Part shown: positions 31,559 to 42,900 of the stretch, in pieces
How the letters are laid out: each line of letters opens with the position of its first letter
Position numbering within the stretch: the stretch's first letter is position 1
NCBI RefSeq assembly: GCF_000143415.4
Contig: NW_003314332.1
Location: 895,863-959,862, forward strand
Direction of reading: 5' to 3'
From: Selaginella moellendorffii
Lineage: Eukaryota > Streptophyta > Lycopodiopsida > Selaginellales > Selaginellaceae
Length of the DNA: 64,000 nt
Made by a program: the position numbers and the translations under genes
The notes under the pieces: generated by a model
The model's database searches: none
Told to the model about the DNA's origin: nothing
Seen by the model: only the letters and a program-made list of their open reading frames with translations

Positions 31559-31613
31559 TAGGGTTTAGGGTTTAGGGTTTAATCCTTTTGCGAAAGGAAT
31601 TTAGGGTTTAGGG
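31559..31613 (+). repeat. Interstitial plant telomere-type repeats
   Basis: Three consecutive TAGGGTT units at 31559-31580 and two more at 31600-31613 (TTTAGGG type), next to the 3' end of the PPR A pseudogene. Confidence 0.85.
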
Positions 31614-31628
31614 CGCATTTTAAAGGAA

Positions 31629-32904
31629 TTATTCTGATTGAGGATCAGGCTTATTGAGCATGATCTTCAGTTGTCGCTTCGCGCTATGGGATATCATCAC
31701 CATTCTCTGCAAACCGATGCGTTGACGAATTCCTTGCTCTTTCTTTCTTGATCCGAAGAACATGCTCCACAGCGTGTGATTCACGAGCTGGATCGGCATG
31801 ATTCTTACACGCTGCCTCTTCCAAGCCAATAAATCCGCTTCAAACGGCATGCTATGGATCAGCTCCTCAACGTGTTCCAGCTTGCTGGCCCAACCAAGGA
31901 GGTCCATCATGCATAGATAGTGATCCAGGGTCTGTTCCATGTGGAAATCCGCCTGCATCCCCAAGAAGTGCTTCCAGCCTTGCCAGTACAATCCTCCATG
32001 GCTGCAAGCAACCAACACAGCAATGAACGTAACATCCACAGGCTCAACCCCCTCCATCACCATCCAGCTGAAAAATTCAACAGCTTTCTCAGCTAGCCCG
32101 TTTTGAGCGTGTCCCAAAACAATACTCGTCCAGGCTACCGCATCCCGTTCCTCCAATCTGTTAAACACACTTCTAGCATCTTCCAGCTTTCCACACTTGC
32201 AATACATGTTCACAACTCCCGTCCAACAGTTAAGTCTTGCTCAAACCCTGCTTCTTTCACGCTTTCGTGCAAAATTCTGGCTTTTGCTGCTGAAGATGAA
32301 TTCGATGGATTCGCACACGCGTCCAACAGGCTCACGAATATGACCTTATCGGGCTGCACACCTTCTTGGTCCATTTTCCTCTCGAGGCCCTCCTTGCGTG
32401 CTCAGTCTTGGCATATGCACTAAACAGTGCACTACAGAGCACCACATCGTACTGGGGAAGCTCATCGAACAATTTCCGAGCGCTCTCCACGAAACCTTTC
32501 TCTACGCTTGCGGAGATGATTGAAGTGTAAGAGGCGATGGACTGCTGCGGCATTCTCTCTAAGGTGATCGTGGCGTCTTCAAGATGCCCCAGACGGGCAT
32601 ATGCGTGCACCATCACAGACCAAGTCACCGAATTGCGCTCGGGCGCTCTTCTGAAGAGCTCCTCTGCACACTGCATATGGCCGTTCTGGGCATACCCAGT
32701 GACCATAGCGTTCCACAGCACCACGCAGTGGAAGCCATTCTATCGAAGATGTTCAGAGCGCAATCAAGATACCCCTTGAGGGGATACGCGCTCACAACAG
32801 CAGTCCAGGACCCTTTGTGGCATCTCCCTGAAGACGCACAGCGCCTCCTGGAGGTTCCCATGTTGGGCATACGCCCTGATCATGGTGCCCCCGGGTCTTC
32901 TGCG
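31629..32904 (-). pseudogene. PPR protein pseudogene, copy A
   Basis: A degenerate copy of the PPR gene at 35664-37156. Recognisable PPR motifs include WTSIVLGHAQNGLAEKAVEFF, VTWSVMVHAYARLGHLEDA and YTSIISASVEKGFVESARKLFDEL. PPR proteins bind organellar RNA. Frames change near 32214 and 32345-32390 (about 14 nt missing relative to copy B) and again near 32730. The 5' part stops at about 32904, where sequence of a bulb-type lectin gene begins. The 3' end carries an unrelated-looking extension (KRQRVRIMPIQLV...) because the normal end is rearranged. Confidence 0.88.
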
Positions 32905-33004
32905 GCTTCTCCTACAACCGCCCCGTCTCGCCAGAGTCGATGATTACGAGACCGGAGCCTGTTACCTGCAAGCTGCTGTTGCTGCTCAAACTCTGGGTCC
33001 TGTT
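32905..33004 (-). pseudogene. Bulb-type lectin fragment fused to PPR A
   Basis: On the minus strand the sequence reads NRTQSLSSNSSLQVT then SGLVIIDSG, resembling a B-lectin (mannose-binding) strand region. It is fused to the PPR copy A break. The same fusion partner is present at 49390-49559 beside PPR copy C. Confidence 0.6.
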
Positions 33005-34260
33005 GGGAGGATGATTATTTGGGTGTCATGTTATGTCAGTCTGAACAGTGTTTCTGCTCTTGATCTTGCTGACCAGCAGCTCAGTTTGTAAAATGATAGT
33101 GACCATTTGTTGAAAGTATAATATCCACCAATGATTCTTTAGTGCTGATTTCACCTTTGAGGAGGTAGTTTTCAAGCAAAAAGAGGTTTGATTTTAATCC
33201 CCACCTAGCATATCAAGTTATCAACTATAGCAAATGCTTAATATTTTAAATTTGTTTATCTACTTAGAATATTTAATATTATACAAATGGAAAAAAAAAA
33301 GATTAAAAAAATAAAAATAAAAATTACAAAGTCATATATATTTTAAACAGCTCAGATCCCGTGGCTCAGCTACAGGAGCACGCATGGCGCACCTGTTTCA
33401 GTCAGGTATGAGGTTCTCTAGCTGTTGGCAATAGCTTGGTCGCCTGATATCACTATACATTTTACAAGTGATTCAACACAGGAGTCATGCCGGAAACAAA
33501 AGGTATTGTTGGCTGGCCATGCTCGAACATTCCTCGGTCCTTTGCAGCAAATGCCGCGAAAGGGCATTTGCTGGAATGCTATATTTTGGGTGGTAGAATA
33601 TTGGTAGTATATTCTTTAATTTTGGTTCCTAGATTCGCTTAGGGTTTTTGGAGCTCGGCGTCGATGATCATGGAGGCCGTCTGCATGCCTTCCAGGAGGC
33701 TTGTCCATTGAGACCATAAGCAGCCACCGTTGCACTCCAGGAGCTTAGTTCAAGCAGTTGAATAGCTCCTTGGCAACGCTCACAATTCCGCATTCCCCAT
33801 ACATGTTGATCAAAGCTGTTGCAACTCCTGCTCCTCCACATTCCCTGACATTGCTGTGAATCAGTTCACTAGTTTGAACTGATTCACATTCTTTCAAACT
33901 GGTAGCTCGCTTCACCCCTGTTTCCCTCAAGCTATCCAGAAACGCCTTTCTCTACGTTTATGTGGTAATGACTTCTGGAATGCCCTTCTCTTGCAATCGC
34001 TCAGCAAAAACTCTGCCCCGCAACCGTGTCCGAGATCTTTCCTCACCTCTTTCTCCTTTGTGCATTCCGCCAGGGAGACCGATTTGACGCAGAAGCCGTC
34101 TAGGAAGGGGCGCCTGGCGTCGGCGATAGCGGCCAAGGTGAGAGCCACAAAGCTGCCTCCGTCTTGGGTCGCTCACCAAGTATATGCGATGAAGAACAGG
34201 TTTGTCACCACAAAAACCAGGAACCAAAACTGAAGAATATACTACCACCCTATAAACATA
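33005..34260. other. Segmental-duplication spacer X, with PPR remnants
   Basis: Related to 50170-51190 (TTTGGGTGTCAT..., AGCTCAG...CCCGTGGCT..., GGAGCACGCATGGCGCA). It holds an AT-rich stretch (33200-33340), a PPR-like remnant on the minus strand near 33745-33930 (ELIHSNVRECG, VATALINMYGECGIVSVAKEL) and, at 33960-34180 minus, a fragment with LTLAAIADARRPFLDGFCVK of unknown identity. The last block is inverted relative to the second copy. Confidence 0.65.
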
Positions 34261-34437
34261 CGGATAAAAGTAACGTATATTCTACCACCAAAAATATAGC
34301 ATTCACTTTCGCGGCATTTGCTGCAAAGGACCAGTCTGTTTAAAAAACTTCCTGAATTACAGCATTCCTTCATGATCATTCTTCAGCAGCTCCACTGAAA
34401 ACGCAACCGAGCCAGCCAAGTGTCTCCAGTTATGGCT

Positions 34438-34865
34438 TCAGAGCATCTCAATGAGAGCAGCCTGTTCCCCAGCTGCTCCGAATTCGAATCCTCCACTGGG
34501 GCAGAAGGTTATGGTGTATCCCCCACCGGTACCGCAGGTGAAGGTACTAGTCTCATCGTCGTAAGCGTAACTGTAAGCCTGTGGACAAGCATGCTTGAAC
34601 ACCTTGGAGAAAGGCGTCGGCGGGCAAGTCTCGGGCTTGTCGTGCGCTCCCCTGCAGCAGTAAGCATCCGTTTGGAAAACCTCGCAAGCGCTCTTGCAGC
34701 CGATCACCCAGTTATCCTTCCAGACTTTCAGTTCGTTCGGGCACATAGCGTTCAGGTCGCTGTGACAGCCAGCGGACTTGCAGTTCCACTCCGGGTTGAT
34801 TCTGAATGGCAAGTTGTAGCCGTACTCGGCCAAGGTGGCGGGAGGGACAGCATCCGAGTTCTGAA
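34438..34865 (-). pseudogene. Thaumatin-like protein, copy A (truncated)
   Basis: The C-terminal half of a PR-5/thaumatin-like protein: NPEWNCKSAGCHSDLNAMCP, VWKDNWVIGCKSACEVFQTD, AYCCRGAHDKPETCPPT, PQAYSYAYDD and YTITFCPSG. Compared with the intact gene at 46932-47783, a deletion joins the promoter/5' leader (TATAAATTCTTTGGGGCAG at 34870-34890) directly to the middle of exon 2. Signal peptide, exon 1 and the intron are lost, as is the stretch QLNGHGNQDFYDVSLVDG. It could be transcribed from the retained promoter, but the product would lack a signal peptide and half of the disulfides. Confidence 0.9.
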
Positions 34866-35640
34866 GCCTGCCCCAAAGAATTTATACTAGCAGAAGAGCC
34901 GTAGCGAACTTGTCCACTACTCTGCGATGTCGATCAACTACTGGTCCTTCGAAAGTCTTCAATGTGATATACGTCAAGTGGCTTCAGCCCTCCAGCAACT
35001 TTACAAGGACGTCCTGATATAAAAATGTTTTGTGACTCACTGTACTCCTCGTCATTCAGGAGGGCTCGCTAGTTTCTCCACAGAAAGACCTTTCCACCAG
35101 CTCTCCTGTCAGCCAGAGTTAACTTGCCAAGAGCAGGTGTTGTCCTTCAAACAGTTTTGCGACTCACTGTACTCGTCGTCCAGGTGAAACAGTTTCACCT
35201 TGCTTGACCCGACTTTCATTGGTTGCAGTCTCGGATGGCCTTCCAGAACTATAAATGAAACCGGCTATATCCAACTCCAAAAGGTTTCCATGAGCAAAAA
35301 CTTACCTGCAGCTGGGTCCACAACGTTCGTCGTTTATATCATTGTCCTCACTATCGCATCCTTCTCGGATTTCCAACAGTGAATGCACATGATCTGTAGT
35401 CCCACTGCGGACTAAAGCAACGACCTTTATTACTCAGAGAGAGTCAAGTAACTTACGCTGCTGTGCTGGCTACTTGCTGGTGAAAAGTCCAATCGGGATA
35501 AGGAAGAAGACAGTTTGTTTGTAGCCCCAAGCTCTTCAATGGCAGCCTGCAAGCAAGAATGGGATCTCCTCTCAAGTAGTCAAACACGAAAAAATTACCT
35601 CTTCAGTGGGAAGCACGACGCCCATCAAGCATGATCTTCA
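34866..35640. other. Spacer Y (thaumatin promoter side), copy 1
   Basis: Closely matches 47840-48440. The minus-strand TATAAAT next to the thaumatin leader belongs here. Short stretches such as CTACTGGTCCTTCGAAAGTC and CAGACAGTTTGTTTGTAG-like words are shared. I see no coding sequence. Confidence 0.6.
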
Positions 35641-35663
35641 GTTGTAGTTCCTCACCCATGCAT

Positions 35664-37156
35664 TCACGAACTCTTTGCTCTTTCTTTCTCGAGCCGAAGA
35701 ACATGCTCTGCAGCGCGTGACTCACGAACTGGATCGGCATGATTCTTACACGCTGCCAGCAGAATCTTCCAAGCCGATAAATCCGCTTCAAACGGCATGC
35801 TATGAATCAGCTCCTCAATGTGTTCCAGCTTGCCGGCCCGACCAAGGAGGTCCATCATGCATAGATAGTGATCCAGAGTCTGTTCCATGTGGAAATCTGC
35901 CTGCATCCCCACGAAGTGCTGCCAGCCTTGCCGGTACAATCCTCCATGGCTGCAAGCAACCAACACAGCAATGAACGTAACGTCCACAGGCTCAACCCCC
36001 TCCATCACCATCCAGCTGAAAAATTCAACAGCTTTCTCAGCTAGCCCGTTTTGAGCGTGTCCCAAAACAATACTCGTCCAGGCTACCGCATCCCGTTCCT
36101 CCAATCTGTTAAACACACTTCTAGCATCTTCCAGCTTTCCACACTTGCAATACATGTTCACAACTCCCGCCCAACCGTTAAGTCTTGCTCAAACCCCGCT
36201 TCTCTGACGCTTTCGTGCAAAATTCTGGCTTCTGCTGCTGAAGATGAATTCGATGGATTCGCACACGCGTCTATCAGGCTCACGAATATGATCTTATCGG
36301 GCTGGACACCTTCTTGGTCCATTTTCCTCAACAGCTCGAGGCCCTCCTTGCCGTGCCCTGTCCGGGCATATGCACTAATCAGTGCACTACAGAGCACCAC
36401 ATCGTACTGGGGAAGCTCATCGAACAATTTCCGAGCGCTCTCCACGAAACCTTTCTCTACGCTTGCGGAGATGATCGAAGTGTAAGAGGCGATGGACTGC
36501 TGCGGCATTCTCTCTAAGGTGATCGTGGCGTCTTCAAGATGCCCCAGCCGGGCATACGCGTGCACCATCACAGACCAAGTCACCGAATTGCGCTCGGGCG
36601 CTCTTCTGAAGAGCTCCTCTGCACGCTGCATATGGCCGTTTTGGGCATACCGAGTGACCATAGCGTTCCGCAACACCACGCAGTGGGAAGGCATTCTATC
36701 GAAGATGTCCAGAGCGCAATCAAGATACCCCTTGAGGGCATACGCGCTCACAACAGCGGTCCAGGATGCTACATCCCTCTGCGGCATCTCCCTGAAGACG
36801 CACAGCGCCTCCTGGAGGTTCCCATGTTGGGCATACGCCCCGATCATGGTGCTCCCGGGAACCACATTCTTCTGCGGCATCAGCTCGAACAATCTCCTGG
36901 CGCCCATCAATTTGTCATTGAGGACGTGCGCAGCGATCATGATGTTCCAGGAGAAGACGTTCTTCTTCCCAATCCTGCTGAACGCCAGACACGCGTCCTG
37001 CAGGCTCCCCAATCTGCCATACATGTGAACCAGCAAATTTCCGAAGAATGTCTGCTCCTCCCATCCCAGTTTCATCAGCTCCGAGTGGATCTGCCTTCAA
37101 GCTGAGAGAACTGTGCATTCCCGCAGCAGCGACACATACCCGGCCCTTGAAACCAT
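35664..37156 (-). pseudogene. PPR protein (PLS type), copy B, longest copy
   Basis: Intronless PPR gene, predicted to bind organellar RNA. The likely start is ATG 37156, then YVSLLRECTVLSA, an in-frame TGA near 37100, and RQIHSELMKLGW. About 12 PPR repeats follow: NLLVHMYGRLGSLQDACLAF, VFSWNIMIAAHV, VASWTAVVSAYALKGYLDCA, VTWSVMVHAYARLGHLEDA and so on. A 1-nt deletion near 36165 (after QDLTVG) shifts the frame, and the repeats resume with VNMYCKCGKLEDARSVF and VAWTSIVLGHAQNGLAEKA. The frame ends at 35664 just after the motif corresponding to LLAACKNHADP, without the E/E+/DYW tail. With two lesions, this is a pseudogene or two error sites. Confidence 0.88.
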
Positions 37157-38060
37157 GTTGCTTCCATCTCAAAGTTTTCAGCTCACTTGCTTCGAGCAAG
37201 AATTTACCTAGAATATTTCTTTTGTTTACATCCCACGCCGAAGTTAGTGGGAAGCAGCAGAATCCTCAACAATAAAAACCATTTGAGTACGAAATTCTGC
37301 AACCATTTGAATTTCCTCTTGCTCCACGCCACTGAGTACGCACAATAGAAAGATAAAGGTTACTCTTCGTGGCGTCTCTTTGGATGAGTTTATCGACATT
37401 GTTTCAAGAATAAGTATCAGCCACGATACTTGCTTGGAGCTCTGAATCCAGTATACAGCACAGGGAGGTAAATTCCTGAAATTTCCACCACGGTACGCGG
37501 CTTCTCGCTTGCGTGTGTACTTCACTGCGAAAAACAAATTCAAGACTCCAGGACCAAAACGAAAAGGGAAATTCACTTACAAGAAATGTAGCAGGCGAGG
37601 ATCAGAGCTGTCCGAATTAACGTTAGAGCCGTATGTCCGTTGCCTCATAAGGACTTCATGGTCGTCTTCAGGAAATGGTTCCGTCGGGTGCAGGTAGGAC
37701 TTCATCAATGACCTCCGCAAAAATCCAAACTCTCATCCACATCCATATGCTGAGCAGAAACACTTTTGTATGGAGCTACTGAGGAAACGCGATATTTCGG
37801 AAGAGAGGACACTCAACACATTTCTCAAGACCCCGCATTTCGTGATGGAGATGAAGTCGCTTCTGAGGTATTCAAAACTGCTAGCACATCCAGCTAAGTC
37901 AGCACATAAAATAAACGACAAACTCTGATCCTTTGTAGGAAAAGCTTCTCCTTGGTCGCCAGAAGAGGCCCCCATGCGGTTAACACCCTCTCCATCCCAA
38001 GGTAGTTGGAGTCAGCAATGTTGGAAGTCATGATACAGTGAAACTTTATACTTTATACTG
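37157..38060. other. Region without a recognised gene
   Basis: Open frames are short. A plus-strand stretch at 37730-37875 reads EQKHFCMELLRKRDISEER and ends at a GTATTC that could be a splice donor, so an exon of an unknown gene is possible. Nothing here is recognised. Confidence 0.4.
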
Positions 38061-38063
38061 CCT

Positions 38064-39150
38064 TCAACTGATCAGCAAGCAGTCAAGCATCCTGGCAGAA
38101 GAGTTGCTAGGTGAAAGACACGAAACATCTTCCTTAGTAACAAAAGAGAAGGAGTCCAGAATGAACGTGAAACTGCGACCATGCTGGCTGAAGAGACTTT
38201 CCATGGTGTTCTCGACAGGACCGTCTGCACCACCTGCAGCATTGGGACCGAATTGAGCAAAGGACGCTTGCCCAATGCCGACAAATGGCTGATCAACCAT
38301 AGACTGCTGTAGCACAGCCATTTGATGAAAGATTTCCTTCCTAGGCGATGTAGGACAGAAAAGAGCCTGCATGCAATAGTGGTTGTAGCCGAGTGCTCTA
38401 GAAATCCGCATCTCTTGAGAACATCCCAGCCTGCTGCGACAGACACCCGTCTGTCATAGCATCCGATTACCACAAGGCAATGGCGACCTCTACTGCGTCT
38501 CGGCTGAAGAGCTTCAGCAGTTCCAGGATCATAAAGTTCTGGACAGACACTTGAGCGTTGTTGTCGTTCACCAAGACCCGCACCTTGCCCGAGTAGCCGC
38601 AGAGATTACCTGATGCAGCAAAACACAAGTCGTAGAGCTTGACATCTTGAACCCCGGCCATGCTCCTGACACTGCAGTAGCTCACCAGCCTGCATCTCTC
38701 ACAGACAACTCCTTCAACGGGTTTCGCACAACGCCCGGACACAGGCAAGAGCGCCTGGCCGTTTGGCATCGCCTTTGATGAAACCTTCAGCTTTGGCCGC
38801 GGTGTCAGTGAACAAGCCGCATTCTTGCTGGCGGGAGAAGCTTGACAGCTTCCTGTTGGAGCTCAGGCTTGCTGTTCGCCATCAGTAGTTTGTACAGGCA
38901 TTCCACTGCTGCGTCATCCTCACCCACACTGTGTAAAGAGCTCTTGCCTTGTGGAAAGTTGCCTTGACATGGAACTCGTCGTTCTCGAGAACAGCGATGC
39001 CAGAGCATTCGGGAACTCCCCCAGCTTTAGATAGGCCTCCGCGCATTTCAGCTCTTTGGAGGCAGTGTTTTTGGGAATCATCTCCCCACAAAGTGCGTTG
39101 CCTTTAGTGCCTGGAGCCTTAAAGTTCCTGTTGATGATGATGCTCACCAT
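38064..39150 (-). pseudogene. TPR-MYND protein remnant
   Basis: Minus-strand pieces in different frames read in order: KGNALCGEMIPKNTASKELK and AEAYLKLGEFPNALA (TPR-like, 38990-39150), NDEFHVKATFHKARALYTV, then AAVECLYKLLMANSKPELQQ (38805-38960), then a MYND-like zinc finger CAKPVEGVVCERCRLVSYCS (38670-38740) and a C-terminal domain (38064-38640). The MYND motif lacks its usual last His/Cys pair in the readable frame. At least three frame changes occur. It is either a frameshifted gene or a multi-exon gene with sites I cannot place. Start near 39147 (MVSIIINRNFKAPGTKGNAL). A TELO-box-like AAACCCTAA lies just upstream (39166-39178). Confidence 0.6.
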
Positions 39151-39179
39151 GCTCCCTGCTCTAAACCTTAAACCCTAAG

Positions 39180-39639
39180 ACGATTGATTTAGGGTACCCT
39201 TGCCACGTTATAATGTAAAAAACTCTATTTATAACTCCAGCTTTGATGACCCAAAGCACAAATTTTAAAATAATCTAATTGAGAATATTCTAAGTGTGTT
39301 TTGCCCAATCAAACAAGAGTGTTAATAAGATTGTTTTATTATTTAATTTATGTTAGCAAATAAAAATTCATCTTCCCACTGGGGCTTAAGTGAACTGATG
39401 AAGATCACTGACTGGTGTTCCACAAAAGAGCAATGATCACATCTCTCATATATTTATGTACATTCTGGCCTTGGAATTATAGCAATAAAAAAATGGACCT
39501 TGGCTATTAAAACTCGAAAATAAAAGATGTTAGAGGTAAGAAAGTTTACAAATATATTATGTTTAAAAAAAATTTAAGTTTATATTTTGAAGTAAATCGT
39601 TTAAATATGATATTTCAAATTAATAAAAAATGATGACTG
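39180..39639. other. AT-rich intergenic stretch
   Basis: Separates the MYND remnant from the ROCO gene, which point away from each other, so it is a shared upstream region. It is AT-rich and has no open frame. Confidence 0.55.
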
Positions 39640-39703
39640 GAGAATCTTTCACCTCCTGTATTGTGTATAATAAAATACACAACACAGGAGGTGAGAGATT
39701 CTC
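39640..39703 (+). repeat. Long inverted repeat upstream of ROCO gene
   Basis: A 29-bp stem (starts GAGAATCTTTCACCTCCTG, ends CAGGAGGTGAGAGATTCTC) with a 6-nt loop AATAAA and two mismatches. One mismatch is a G.U pair in plus-strand RNA. It may be a small foldback/MITE remnant or a hairpin in the 5' leader of the gene that follows. Confidence 0.85.
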
Positions 39704-39909
39704 AACTCATTCCATGCTGGAGTTCAGAATCTGATGGTACAGGCGACAGGGTCCAGAAACTTTCTGGGCGGAAAGAAAGTTGGGCCAAATGTCACGTCAA
39801 CATTATTTCATGACAAATCACTTCACAATGAAGAAATTATAGAATGGAAAAATCGTTTATATTCTGAACCCCAGAGGGGCTACTCAGATCCGTGTGTGCC
39901 CTGGCGTCC

Positions 39910-42900
39910 ATGGCTCGGGATAGACTTGTCTGGAGGCAATGCTATGGAATTGAGGAGTTTGAGAGATTTCTGGCAGAGAGTCAAGGGAACTTGATGGTTT
40001 CTCTTCCTGGGATGCGGGTGCTGCTGGATGGGCTGCACAAGGTTGAGTGGGGTGAGCTTCTTAGTGAAGGGAGAGTATCAACAGAGCGAGTGAGTGAATT
40101 GGTGCTGCAGTTGAAAGCCAAATTCTCCAGCTTATCGCTGCTGACCATCCTCATCCATGTGGGCGCATTGCTCCGTTATGTCTTTGCTGACGACGAGTCA
40201 AGGCATTTCAATCCGAAAAATGAGTTTGCAGCTGTGTTTCTGGGAGAGGATGGGGATTGTCTTGACTATCAGCTTACCATAGCAGCTGTAGCGAAGAGTG
40301 TGGGTTTCCCTATTGATGAGATGCGGGCGCTGAAGGAGGGCATTGACGATTTCCATGGAGATTTTCTCGGCCCCTCAGATGAGGTTCTCAGTCTTGCTGC
40401 AGAGCAGCAGCAACAACAGCACCGCTTTGAAACGGCTTACGATTGAAGGGTGAGTGAGTGAATTTTTGAGCACTATCGCGTGACGGTCATTTAAACAGGG
40501 GCAATGACCTGGTGAAGCTGCCGCTATCCAGCTTTCAAGAGCTCTGCTCCTCCATCTCAACCCTGCCATGCCCGCTGGATCGGTTGGTATTCTGGCACAT
40601 AGATTTGGGTTATGACAACAAATTGATGGACGCAATATGCCCATTATTCCTTGCGACTGCTGGCATAGGGCTATACTCCGCTGGAGAATTGGGCGAGAAT
40701 GCCATGGAGGCTCTAAGCAAGGCTCTGGCGTCTCCCAAGTGTGTGCTGGAAAGGCTGTGGATTTCTGACAAAACCAGATTAGGAAACGAAGGGTTGGATG
40801 GTCTGCTCAAGCACCTTAGTCCGGGCAGCAGTGCTAGACTGAGGAGCTTGGGTTTGATGACAGAGGAGCAGAGGTTCTGGCACGGGCAGCAGCAAGTTCC
40901 AAATTGCAGAGCCTGGAAGAGCTGCACCTACAATATGACCATATAGGTGACAAGAATTTCAAGCTTTTATGTGAGGCTCTTCAAGGGGGCCATCTCCCTC
41001 ACCTGAGTGTGTTGCGCCTGGAGCTTAATGGGATCGAAGAAGAAGGTGCAACGAGTTTGGGTGGTGCTTTGGAGAGCGGTAGCTGCTCTTTGCACAGATT
41101 GTGCATCACTTGGAACGACATCGGTTACAAGGGAGTGGAGTGCCTCATGAAGGCCCTGCCTAGCAGCAAAATTCAAGACTTGACATTATCAATAGGGATG
41201 CCAAGGCGGGAGGATTCTGCAGAGAAATACTACGCAATCGTGGGAACAGCACTGGTTGAAAATCCACAATACAAGCTGACACGCTTAAGTTTAGGTTTTA
41301 CATACAGACTCGAGGCTACAAACATTCCGCAAGTATTTATTGATGGTCTGAGCGAGACGCGCACACTTCAAGAGCTAGTTATAGAGGACAGACTGACGCC
41401 AGATGCTCAAGCGAGGCTTGGGGCCCATCTGAGACACTCAAGCTTGGTACGACTGGACTGTAGAACATTTGAGCATGAAGATCTATTCCAGGGAATGCTG
41501 GCAAGCAAGATACACAAGCTCAACATATGGGTGACGCCACAGAATCTGGATATGGTCTGTTACTTGATTCTTGGAAACCCAGATTGCAATCTTCAAAGCC
41601 TGGAAGTCGGGGGAACCTTGGACATGTGGATGCAGAAGCAGATGCTGGAAGCACTAGATAGGAATTACCAAAGCCATCTGGAAGAACTCTACGTGACAAA
41701 GGGATCAGAAGCCCTGGACGCAAAATGCAGTGAACTGTTGAAGCGGAATTCCATATTTCGAGCTGCTAGAGCCTCAAACAAGGAGGCTTATATGGCAAAA
41801 CTGTTCTTGTGTGGTCCAACTCAGGCTGGGAAGATCACCATCAAAACAAACATCAGTCGCAAAAAATATTTGCCACTCCCAGCTTGCCTCCAACGACACC
41901 CTTCAACATCTGGAATTGAGTTGCAACCCCTCTCCTTCGCCTTCAACAACACTGAACAGAAGCTGCTGATTTGTGATATGGCTGGCCAGTATGAGTTTCA
42001 TGCATTCCACCACTCTTTCCTGAGGGGGTTCGACAAGAGCATGTTCTTGGTAGTATTGAGAGTGGACAACAGTGTCAACCGCAAAAACTTCACTACTGTG
42101 CTGGTGTATTGGTTGAGGTTTATTCCTTCCCACAAGCCGTCATCATCCAAACGGAAGCCTAAAGTGTTTATTGCACTCAACCTCTTCAGTGAAAAAGTCA
42201 CCTTTGATACACTTGTGGATGAGGTGGTTTGCATAATTGGGTAGTACCGGGGGATTTTGGACATTGATGAAAACATCTTGAAGGTGAAAGCAATAAAGGC
42301 AAGGACTTTACAGGTTTTGAAAAGCAAATTAAGAAAGTCTTTACAAATATTACTTTCACAACAACTCAGAGTGTCCCTGGCTTGTGTGAAGATGCCAAAG
42401 AAATGTGCATACAACTGAAGAAGAATAAAATGCAGATTGTGGAAGTGCAAGATATTGGCAAACAACTGCTGGTGAAATATCAAAAACAGATCAAAACAAG
42501 TTTGGATGAGGCTCAGAAGCAGAACATGATCAAATTCGTGTTCTTGTTCCTGCATGACTTGGGAGAGGTGGTTTATTTTGATTCCATTTCAAAGTATGCC
42601 ATCTTAGATGTGGAGTGGTTTATTCGAGATGTGATCAGCCTGTTTATTGATCCCCAGAAGATAAATATCTCATCAAACAGCCAACAACAGATGGTACAAG
42701 ACATACATGCAGTTGCAGATAAACTATTCAAACATTGTCAAGGAGAACAAGCCAAAGTCGAATATATTTTTCAGTGCCTGTATGAGATGGGTGTGCTGAT
42801 ACCCATAGACGATGGCTGGACTGGGACATGGAAACCTCTACCTAAAGAAGTTGCTTTACCAGCACTTTCAGGCATCCAGCGGTCATACGCCCCATTTGAC

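Noticed and set aside
31559-31613. True chromosome end
   Set aside because: Only a few TTTAGGG units, flanked on both sides by ordinary sequence; interstitial repeats.
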